From contig NZ_VXCA01000020.1 in NCBI RefSeq assembly GCF_011369485.1, positions 1 to 42,570 on the forward strand: a DNA stretch of 42,570 bases, in the 5' to 3' direction. This stretch comes from Pseudomonas atagonensis. Its GTDB lineage: Bacteria; Pseudomonadota; Gammaproteobacteria; Pseudomonadales; Pseudomonadaceae. A program made the position numbers and the translations under genes. Numbering within the stretch: position 1 is the stretch's first letter; every line of letters begins with the position of its first letter. Of the stretch, positions 36,102 through 42,570 are shown in pieces. The notes beneath the pieces were generated by a model. The model was given only the letters and a program-made list of their open reading frames with translations, did no database searches and was not told where the DNA came from.

Positions 36102-36180
36102 TATATATCACTTAAGTTCTCCCGCCTCTCTCCTCCTCATCTGCAAAACCCCAGGCCTTGATTCTCAAGGCTTTTTTTTG
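36102..36180 (+). ncRNA. Candidate small RNA ending in a strong terminator
   Basis: A TATATAT element (36102-36108) is followed by a pyrimidine-rich tract (CTCCCGCCTCTCTCCTCCTC, 36119-36138), a short A-rich segment and an intrinsic terminator at 36155-36179 (GCCTTGA-TTC-TCAAGGC plus eight T). No open frame connects it to either neighbour. The predicted transcript would be about 60-65 nt and would expose an unpaired CCUCCUC able to pair with Shine-Dalgarno sequences. The -35 element is poor. The hairpin could instead simply end the maoC transcript. Confidence 0.35.
36155..36179 (+). terminator. Strong intrinsic terminator with no gene immediately upstream
   Basis: The 7-bp stem GCCTTGA / TCAAGGC has a TTC loop and is followed at once by eight T residues. 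It lies about 305 bp past the maoC stop codon, beyond a long inverted repeat. Confidence 0.9.
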
Positions 36181-36195
36181 CGCGTCTATTTCCTC

Positions 36196-36248
36196 GGTAT
36201 TAGTCCTTAGGCGCTGCGTATCGCCTTTTATATAAAGGCGTTAATACC
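36196..36248. promoter_or_regulatory. Nested AT-rich dyad upstream of the lipoprotein gene
   Basis: The outer arms GGTATTA and TAATACC enclose CGCCTTT-TATAT-AAAGGCG (36222-36240). A further GGCG at 36210 can pair with the same CGCC, so two hairpins would be mutually exclusive. It ends 126 bp before the lipoprotein ATG. It may be an operator or a structured leader. Confidence 0.5.
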
Positions 36249-36374
36249 AACTTGAGAATGGTGTGTTTCCTGCCCCGGGTCGAGATTGCAATCACGGACG
36301 AGGCATCACCGGCGACAGATCGGCGAGCCCTCGAAGGCAACGTTACGTTGTGACAGGTGCAAGGAATCTCGATC

Positions 36375-37922
36375 ATGAAAACTCAAGACGTGTGGTGCAA
36401 ATCAGCAATTGCTCTGGCATTGATTCTCTCCCTCGGCCTCGCCGGTTGCAGCAGCGGCGGTGGCGGCCATCACAGCAGTTCCGGCAGTTCTTCGCCGGAC
36501 AGCAGCACCGCAGGAACCGGTGGCACCGGCGGCACAGGCAATACTGTCGGCACTGGCGGAGCCGGTGGTACGGGCGGAACCGGCGGCACTGATCCGACCA
36601 ACCCGACCAATCCTACGGATCCGACTGACCCGACCAATCCAACCAACCCGACCGTTACCCCGCTGGTGACTACCACGCTGATACAGGATGTCGGCAAAAC
36701 CGTAAGCGGCGTCGGTGATGGTGTCGGTCAGGTCGGTGATTCACTGAGCACGGTTCCTGTCGTCGGCGGCGTGGTGCAAAGCGCCGTCAACACGACCGGC
36801 AATGTCGTCAGCACATTGGGAGACGGTGTGGCCAATGGCATCGGCAAACTGTCCACTGACCCTAAAGGCCTGACCACGACGGTGGCCTCGGTCGGCGGTG
36901 TTGTAACGGATGTCGGCAACGGCGTGTCCGACCTCAGCGCCAAACTGGCGACCGCCACCGGCAGCGTTCCCGTGGTCGGCGGGGTGGTCACCAAAGTGGC
37001 ACCATTGCTCGACGGTGTGGGTGAGAAAGTCACCATGCTCGGCGACACCCTCAACACGACATTGACCAATGGCCCGACCAGCCAATTGACCGATAAAGTT
37101 GGTGCTGGTCTGGTGCCGGTGATCGCCATGGTGGAAAGCACCACCGACAAAATCGGCAGCGCAACAGGTCTGGGTGATCCGCTCAAAGGCGTGATCCAGA
37201 AAGTCGGCAGCACCGTGGACGGTGTCGGCGACAAGGTGACTGACGCTGGCAACGGCAACGCGTTGACCAACACCCTCGGCGGCGCGCTGAGCAATACCGG
37301 CACCGCAGTTGGCAAAGCGGGCGGTCTGGTGTCCAACGGCACCGGTTCAGGCACTGGCGGCGGGATCGGCGGTGGCCTGGGTGGCGGCCTCGGCGGTACC
37401 GGTCTGCTGCAAACAGTGGGCGGCGCCGTGGCCAACGTCGGCGCAGGCTTGAACGACGGCAATACCAACGGCTTGGTCAGTGCCGGTGGCGTCACCGCAG
37501 GCGGACTGGGCAACACCGTCGCTTCGCTCAACACCGTGCTCGGCGGTTCTGGCACACCGATCACCAGCACCACCGCGCCGCTGGCAGCCTTGGGCAATAA
37601 CGTCGGTGCGGCGATCAACCCCGTCACCAGTGCTGTCACCAGCCTGACCCAGAATGTCGGCGCCACCACCGGTCTCGGCTCACCCGTCGCCGGGCTCACC
37701 AGTCAAGTCGGCGGAGCAGTCGGTAGCCTGGGCGGCGCGATTGCCGCCACCAACAACCCTGTGACCACTGCGGTCGGTGGCCTGGTCAGCAACGTCGGCA
37801 GCACCGTCGGAGCGGTTGGCGGTCTGGTCAACGGAGGCACCGCAACCGGTGCCGGCACCACGGGCGGTCTGGGCGGAGTACTCGGCGGCCTGACCGGCGC
37901 ACTGGGAGGCAACAAACGCTAA
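36375..37922 (+). CDS. Gly/Val/Thr-rich repetitive outer-membrane lipoprotein
   Basis: This 515-aa protein has a lipoprotein signal peptide with lipobox LAGC (C25) and serine at +2, which favours the outer membrane. After a Ser/Gly run comes a (TGG)n and (DPTNPT)n spacer (about residues 35-95). Some 400 residues then follow of loosely repeated VG-x-V / GG-x-V units: VPVVGGVV occurs twice, and GVGDKV-type segments recur throughout. No enzyme motif and almost no aromatic residues are seen. NCBI-style annotation would likely call it a collagen-like triple-helix repeat protein, but true Gly-X-Y is not the pattern. It lies 137 bp upstream of an outer-membrane TpsB gene, with a terminator between them. 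A structural or adhesive surface role is inferred. Confidence 0.8.
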   Translation: MKTQDVWCKSAIALALILSLGLAGCSSGGGGHHSSSGSSSPDSSTAGTGGTGGTGNTVGTGGAGGTGGTGGTDPTNPTNPTDPTDPTNPTNPTVTPLVTTTLIQDVGKTVSGVGDGVGQVGDSLSTVPVVGGVVQSAVNTTGNVVSTLGDGVANGIGKLSTDPKGLTTTVASVGGVVTDVGNGVSDLSAKLATATGSVPVVGGVVTKVAPLLDGVGEKVTMLGDTLNTTLTNGPTSQLTDKVGAGLVPVIAMVESTTDKIGSATGLGDPLKGVIQKVGSTVDGVGDKVTDAGNGNALTNTLGGALSNTGTAVGKAGGLVSNGTGSGTGGGIGGGLGGGLGGTGLLQTVGGAVANVGAGLNDGNTNGLVSAGGVTAGGLGNTVASLNTVLGGSGTPITSTTAPLAALGNNVGAAINPVTSAVTSLTQNVGATTGLGSPVAGLTSQVGGAVGSLGGAIAATNNPVTTAVGGLVSNVGSTVGAVGGLVNGGTATGAGTTGGLGGVLGGLTGALGGNKR

Positions 37923-37980
37923 CTAAATTGCACCTGGCCGATTCGACGGCCTCACCTACAGCGCCTACGCTTGGTTGAGG

Positions 37981-38012
37981 GCGGAAGATTCCCACGAGTC
38001 TTCCGCTTTTTT
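37981..38012 (+). terminator. Intercistronic terminator between the lipoprotein and tpsB genes
   Basis: The stem GCGGAAGA / TCTTCCGC with a 10-base loop is followed by TTTTTT. It ends 48 bp before the tpsB start. Confidence 0.88.
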
Positions 38013-38059
38013 CTTAGGAAAAAACAGCCTTGAGCTGCGACCTGACCACGGAGTGTCCT

Positions 38060-39730
38060 ATGCGCGTTATGGCGTCCTTGCTGTTCCTCAGCCTCAGTTC
38101 CGCTGCCCTCGCCGACACCCTCCCCAGCTTTCTCAACAGCAACGAAACCATCCGCAACCTGCCCGTGCCGAACCTGCCAGCCGATGCCTATCGTCCGGCC
38201 GCCGCGCCGCTGCAAGTGCCGGAGCCCGGAGCGACGGCCGCGCAACCGTTGATGATGAGCACCAAGGTCAATCTGAAAACCGTGCAGATCGAAGGCGGCA
38301 CGATCTATCCGCTGAACGAGCTGGCCGACCAATACAAACCGCTGATCGGCCATCAAACCAGTCTCGCTGAATTGATCGAAGCAACACGCAACATCACCCG
38401 CCGCTATCAGCAGGACGGCTACCTGCTGTCCTACGCGTTCTTGCCGCAACAGAACTTCGAGGACGGCGTCGCCCGCGTGGTGCTGGTCGAAGGTTATGTG
38501 CGCGACGTGCAGATGCAGGGCGATGTCGGCCGGGTCAAAGGTCTGCTCGATGAGCTGGCGGCAAAAATCCAGGCCGAACGGCCGTTGACCCGCAAGACCT
38601 TCGAACGCTACACGACGCTGATGACGCGCATCCCCGGCGTGACGATCCAGGCACAAGTGCCACCGCCGGGCACCACCGACGGTGCAACGACACTGGTTGC
38701 CCAGGCCAGCCGCAAACCATTCACCAGCACCCTGAGCACCACCGAAGACAACCGCAACGGCACGCAGGCTTTGCTCGGCGTCAGCAGCAATTCACAGACC
38801 TCGATGGGCGAGCAAGTGACCCTCAGCGGCCTGTTCCCGCCGGGTGACGACCACGAACATTACTACCGCCTCGACTACAACCAGTTCCTTGATGCCGAAG
38901 GCACACAACTCGCGCTGTCCGCTTCACGCTACCGCGCCGACCCGGGCACCAATGTGCTGCTGGACAACGGCCTGCAGCTCAAACCGCACCGCGAGAACGA
39001 CCGTTACTCGATCGGTTTCACCCTGCCGCTGATCGCGGCGTCCAACGAACTGCTCACCGCCGGATCGCGGCTGTACGCGGTCAACGACAAGACTCGCTAC
39101 AACGTCATCGGCTTGCCGCTGAGCGTCGAAGAACGCACCGACATCCGCGCCCTCGCCTTCGAGAGCGACTGGCGCAAGGCCGACACCCGCCAACTGCGGA
39201 TCCTCAGCGGCGGCGTGTACCAAGGCCTCGACAGCATGGGCGCGAAGAGCAACAACAACGCCATCGACCTCGACTTCTTCCGTGTGCGCCTGTCCGGCGT
39301 GCAGAGCGACAAGTTCTTAGATAACTGGCAAGGCGTGTTGTCGGCGGCGCTGTACTGGAGCGACGACACCTTGCCCGACAGCGAACGTGCGGTGTTCGGC
39401 GGGCAGAATTTCGGCCGTGGTTACCCCGATGATCAGGCGTCGGGCGACAAGGGTTGGGGGGTGGCTTACGAGGTCAACTACAGCTTCAACCGCGACGGCA
39501 ACTGGGTGCGCATCCTGCAACCGTACGTGGTGCTCGATCGCTCGCGCAGCTGGTTCAATGAATTGCCGGTGCAGGCCAACAACCTGTCATCGGCGGCGGT
39601 GGGATTGCGATTCGGCGACGCCAAGTACTACAACATTGCGCTGGAGGCGGCGAAGGCAATGTCGGATGAAGCGCTGGACACGTTCAATCGGCGGGCGCGT
39701 TACAGCATCAGTTTCAGTTATCAGTTGTAG
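38060..39730 (+). CDS. TpsB-type outer-membrane translocator (ShlB/FhaC/HecB family)
   Basis: This 556-aa protein has a signal peptide (MRVMASLLFLSLSSAALAD), a proline-rich linker, a POTRA domain at about residues 70-150 (KTVQIEGGTIYPLNELADQY to VEGYVRDVQM) and a C-terminal 16-strand barrel. The L6-type motif is F-G-R453-G454-Y455, in place of the more usual VRGY. ATG 38060 has GGAG 7 bases upstream; the TTG opening at 38030 is less likely. Such proteins secrete a TpsA partner across the outer membrane, but no TPS-domain gene is present in the window. The lipoprotein upstream is the only obvious companion. Confidence 0.88.
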   Translation: MRVMASLLFLSLSSAALADTLPSFLNSNETIRNLPVPNLPADAYRPAAAPLQVPEPGATAAQPLMMSTKVNLKTVQIEGGTIYPLNELADQYKPLIGHQTSLAELIEATRNITRRYQQDGYLLSYAFLPQQNFEDGVARVVLVEGYVRDVQMQGDVGRVKGLLDELAAKIQAERPLTRKTFERYTTLMTRIPGVTIQAQVPPPGTTDGATTLVAQASRKPFTSTLSTTEDNRNGTQALLGVSSNSQTSMGEQVTLSGLFPPGDDHEHYYRLDYNQFLDAEGTQLALSASRYRADPGTNVLLDNGLQLKPHRENDRYSIGFTLPLIAASNELLTAGSRLYAVNDKTRYNVIGLPLSVEERTDIRALAFESDWRKADTRQLRILSGGVYQGLDSMGAKSNNNAIDLDFFRVRLSGVQSDKFLDNWQGVLSAALYWSDDTLPDSERAVFGGQNFGRGYPDDQASGDKGWGVAYEVNYSFNRDGNWVRILQPYVVLDRSRSWFNELPVQANNLSSAAVGLRFGDAKYYNIALEAAKAMSDEALDTFNRRARYSISFSYQL

Positions 39731-39756
39731 AAGCTGCGACGCTTGTCAGACCGTTT

Positions 39757-39819
39757 TCGCGAGCAGGCTCGCTCCCACATTTGAAATGCATTCGCCTGTG
39801 GGAGCGAGCCTGCTCGCGA
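39757..39819. repeat. Inverted REP pair between convergent genes
   Basis: Two perfect 23-bp arms (TCGCGAGCAGGCTCGC... and its complement) flank a 17-bp loop, in the opposite order to the 89-bp REPINs. It lies between the convergent tpsB and autotransporter genes and may shield both 3' ends. Confidence 0.93.
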
Positions 39820-39846
39820 TGAACGATTACGCGTGTCGAAGCTGAA

Positions 39847-42240
39847 TCAGAACGCGTAACGCACCTTCGCCGTGAAGCCATCGGCATCGAATCCGCTGGC
39901 CGTCACGTAGTTGTACGAACCGCCGACACTCCACGCGCCCATGCGGTAATTGGCGCCCAGGCCCAGTTCATAGCTGTCACGAACCGGCGTGGTGCCACGG
40001 CTGGTGAACGCATCGCCACCCAGAACAAACGAAGACTGCGTGGCCACTTTGTCGCCGATCACGTCATGCCAGGCCATGAGTTTTGCTTCAGGCTCAAGAC
40101 TGCCAGCACCCACCACAAATGCGGCGGCCAATCGCGCGCCCATACCCAACTCACCGACCTCGTACCGCTGACTGCCGACATTCAACGAAGCTGCACTGCC
40201 CTTCTCGCGGTAGCTGTCCATCCCGACATTGGCGTAACGCGCGCCGACTTGCGGCTCAAGCACCATATCCGGCATCAGCCGCAAGCTGTAACCGGCCAAG
40301 GCACTGACACCGAACACATCACTGTCGTAATCACCCTTGGCGCGAGTGCCGGCGATGTAGCGTTTCGATTCGTTGTCGTTCCAGCCGTACATCAACGAGG
40401 TGTCGACAAACCAGTTGTCGTGAACCCAGTTGCCATACACGGTCAGCGCATGGCCGGTCACTTTGGTTTTGTTGCCCGGATCCGACTTCACATCGCTATC
40501 GAGGTAGCTGTAAGCCAGACCTAACGTCGTATCGGCATTCAACTGACCGTCGGCCCCCACGGCGATCCCGTGGCTGTCGGCGTCATAACCCGACACACCG
40601 CGACGCTCGTCCTGATTGGCATCGCTGCTCAGGGCTTGCAACCACACGCCTTTTTCCGGCGAACCGGTTGCGTTGCGCGCGCGACTGGAGCGTTCGTTGA
40701 TCACACCCGACACCAGCGTCTGACTGTTGGTGGCCGCGTGCAGGACACCACGGCTGACATCCGGGCTAAGGTTTTCGGACAGCCGCGCCAGTTGCGCATC
40801 GGTGCTGGCATTGGCGAAAGCCTGGAACAGCGGATCCTGCTCATCGATACGCGACATCACCACCGACAGACGCCCCACCGCCGTCGCCGCGTTACGGCTG
40901 CCGCCGACGGCCAGGGTATTGTCGGCCAACGTCTGACCGGACTTGGCCGTGACAACCGTGGTGATGTCATTACCTTGCGCAGCGAAGCTCTTCACATCCA
41001 GCAACGCCGATGACGACGTCACGGTCAGGTTGCTGCCGCCGACCAGATTGCCCGAGCTGATCAACGTGTACCGAGTGCCACCCGGGGTCACGCGAAAATC
41101 ACTGGAACGCGCCAGCAATCGCAACTGCGCGCCCGGCGCAATATCGGTCGTCCCCGTGACCTTCAACACCGGTAGCGCCGGGTTGGTGTCATTGCCCAGG
41201 TACATCTCCAGTACCGAGTTGGCTTCTTCCATATCGAAGTCACCGATGATCGTGGTGTGCGGTCGCACCAAGGTCAGCGTGCCCTCTTCAATCGTGACGT
41301 AGCCGGACTTGATGACCGAGCCGTCGAAGGTGACCTCGCCATCGACTTTCACGCCGGTCAATCCGAGCAGATCACCCTTTACGGAGCCGCCAAAGAAGTT
41401 GAAATAGCTTTCACCATCGTCAATCTGAATGGCGGCCTTGCCCCCCTCGATCTGACCGGTCAATTGGTAAAGGGTAAAGGGAGTGCCGCCAACCGGCTGA
41501 CCACTGACGTGCAAACCAATCGATTCACCGGAAATCGTGCCGTCGTTGGTCATCACCAGACTCCCGGAACCCGACGCACGATCAAACGTCACCCCCTCCA
41601 GTACAACCGCCTCGGCATTGGTTCCGGAAGCGCGCACAGTGCCGGGATTGAAGATCCCGCCCTTGAGCGTAACGCCGTCGAGAAACAACCCCATTGCATC
41701 TGTGCCACTGGCACTGATCGTGCCGGTGTTGCTGATCCCCGTCAGACTCGTCTGCACCAGCATCACACCGGTGGACGTCGCCCCGCTGACGTCGATGCTG
41801 CCGGTATTGGACAGGTAATTGCCCAGCTCACCGTTGATCACGGAAAGACCCGTTGAAGAGCCCTCCCTCGCCAATCCGTGGACAGCAATCGAGCCATCGT
41901 TGATCAGCGCGAATTGAATTTTACTGTGCACCGCCCCGGAATCCCCGAGACTGATACCGACGCCATGCGTGGCGCCGTCAATGCGAATACTGTCGTTGTT
42001 GCGTAACTGCCGAGCACTCAACCCCTTGAACTGCGCCCCAAACGTCAACCCCGGCGCCGCAACAGGCGTGGCATTCAAATTGCCGCGCAAATCAACCAGG
42101 CCAGTAGTGTTGAGCAGATTGCTGTCCAACGGAGCGCTACTGATGTCGTAATCGATATCAGCGAGAGCAGTGGAAATGTGCAAAACGGCAGCAGTAACAG
42201 ACAGCGCCAGCAACGAGCGGCGCAAACGAGCGGTATTCAC
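39847..42240 (-). CDS. Type Va autotransporter with C-terminal beta-barrel
   Basis: This 797-aa protein has a signal peptide (LLALSVTAAVLHISTALAD), a passenger of about 500 residues and a C-terminal autotransporter barrel from about residue 530 (GVWLQALSSDANQDERRGVS) to the terminal KVRYAF, whose final phenylalanine is the usual BAM signal. The passenger contains repeated N-x-G-S/T-I-x-(V/A)-(S/H)-G turns (ALINDGSIAVHG, LSNTGSIDVSGA, ISNTGTISASGT, MTNDGTISGES) typical of a beta-helix. No protease or lipase motif is visible, so an adhesin or surface-scaffold role is likelier. The start is GTG 42240 with GGAAGGGAA upstream. It is convergent with tpsB. Confidence 0.92.
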   Translation of the reverse strand: MNTARLRRSLLALSVTAAVLHISTALADIDYDISSAPLDSNLLNTTGLVDLRGNLNATPVAAPGLTFGAQFKGLSARQLRNNDSIRIDGATHGVGISLGDSGAVHSKIQFALINDGSIAVHGLAREGSSTGLSVINGELGNYLSNTGSIDVSGATSTGVMLVQTSLTGISNTGTISASGTDAMGLFLDGVTLKGGIFNPGTVRASGTNAEAVVLEGVTFDRASGSGSLVMTNDGTISGESIGLHVSGQPVGGTPFTLYQLTGQIEGGKAAIQIDDGESYFNFFGGSVKGDLLGLTGVKVDGEVTFDGSVIKSGYVTIEEGTLTLVRPHTTIIGDFDMEEANSVLEMYLGNDTNPALPVLKVTGTTDIAPGAQLRLLARSSDFRVTPGGTRYTLISSGNLVGGSNLTVTSSSALLDVKSFAAQGNDITTVVTAKSGQTLADNTLAVGGSRNAATAVGRLSVVMSRIDEQDPLFQAFANASTDAQLARLSENLSPDVSRGVLHAATNSQTLVSGVINERSSRARNATGSPEKGVWLQALSSDANQDERRGVSGYDADSHGIAVGADGQLNADTTLGLAYSYLDSDVKSDPGNKTKVTGHALTVYGNWVHDNWFVDTSLMYGWNDNESKRYIAGTRAKGDYDSDVFGVSALAGYSLRLMPDMVLEPQVGARYANVGMDSYREKGSAASLNVGSQRYEVGELGMGARLAAAFVVGAGSLEPEAKLMAWHDVIGDKVATQSSFVLGGDAFTSRGTTPVRDSYELGLGANYRMGAWSVGGSYNYVTASGFDADGFTAKVRYAF

Positions 42241-42396
42241 GAGAGATTCCCTTCCAAAACAGCGAAAACAGTTTCAGCAGGGTTCACACATCAACACAGG
42301 CATCCCTACCGGCCCACCAGATTGACTGGTCAGAGCGCGGCGAAAGGTACACGAGCCATCATTTAGACACCATTGAAAAATCAAAGCGATGACGTC

Positions 42397-42413
42397 GATT
42401 TCACGGTGAAATC
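42397..42413. promoter_or_regulatory. Palindrome upstream of the autotransporter gene
   Basis: GATTTCAC-G-GTGAAATC is a perfect 17-bp palindrome, 157 bp before the autotransporter start, in a gene-free stretch (42241-42570). It could be an operator; the regulator is unknown. Confidence 0.4.
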
Positions 42414-42443
42414 CAGGGAATGGAAATGACACAGCTGCCAACG

Positions 42444-42570
42444 GATTGGCCGATTTTCAGGTCGCCTTCGGGAGCAAGCCCCCTCCCACCGTTTGAGCCA
42501 GGTTCACCCTTCAGAGATTGGTCGGCTGTCAGGTCGCGTTCGAGAGCAAGCCCCTCCCACAGTTTGAATC
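42444..42570. repeat. Two direct REP copies at a 72-bp period
   Basis: The segment beginning GATTGGCCGA at 42444 is repeated from 42516 (GATTGGTCGG) with scattered changes. Each unit holds a REP core that reads GTGGGAGGGG-CTTGCTC on the minus strand. Unlike the REPINs elsewhere in the window, the two copies point the same way. The second unit is cut by the window end. Confidence 0.8.

Noticed and set aside
36728..37699. Pro/Val-rich minus-strand frame opposite the lipoprotein
   Set aside because: It is the complement of Gly/Thr codons and so is proline-rich by necessity. It has no ribosome site.

Overview
This is a high-GC proteobacterial chromosome segment, almost certainly from the Pseudomonas fluorescens group. 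The evidence is Pseudomonas-type REP/REPIN elements in many intergenic gaps (cores of the type GAGCCTGCTCGCGA and GAGCGGGCTTGCTCGCGA) and a gene order, recalled rather than searched, that resembles the P. aeruginosa PA0130-PA0148 neighbourhood. I see no prophage, insertion sequence, CRISPR array, rRNA or tRNA. Most of the window is well-kept metabolic and transport DNA.

1-6.4 kb, nitrogen catabolism: a beta-alanine/malonic-semialdehyde module (bauA and an mmsA/bauC-type dehydrogenase) is divergent from its likely LysR regulator. It is followed by an NCS2 nucleobase permease and a RutR-like TetR regulator. Beta-alanine is an end product of uracil breakdown, so these genes fit together.

6.4-19 kb, purine/nucleoside uptake and deamination: a YigZ-family gene, a BMP-type ABC transporter (ATPase and two permeases, with the binding protein encoded separately at 15.7 kb), 8-oxoguanine deaminase, an isopenicillin-N-synthase-like oxygenase and an adenine-type deaminase. 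They are interspersed with a MerR/SDR/membrane-protein cluster and a ChaA-type Ca2+/H+ antiporter. REPINs separate many of these genes, and one is a perfect 64-bp palindrome.

19-25.6 kb, accessory transport and regulation: an MFS metabolite transporter, an ArsR-family regulator, a LysR regulator divergent from a small monooxygenase and a quinone-oxidoreductase-like enzyme, a 57-aa small protein and a Bcr/CflA-type MFS exporter.

25.6-30.5 kb, copper homeostasis: copZ, a small secreted protein, copA and cueR, with a clear CueR operator before both copZ and copA, then a DHA3-type MFS protein.

30.7-35.9 kb: a RIO-type kinase, then a thiolase divergent from a high-molecular-weight FabG and a MaoC-like dehydratase, which together look like an acyl-CoA module.

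35.9-42.6 kb, cell surface: a Gly/Val/Thr-rich repetitive lipoprotein, an outer-membrane TpsB (two-partner secretion) translocator with no TpsA beside it, and a convergent type Va autotransporter. The DNA upstream of the lipoprotein holds a strong orphan terminator that could end a small RNA, and a nested AT-rich dyad. This end is the best candidate for something undescribed.
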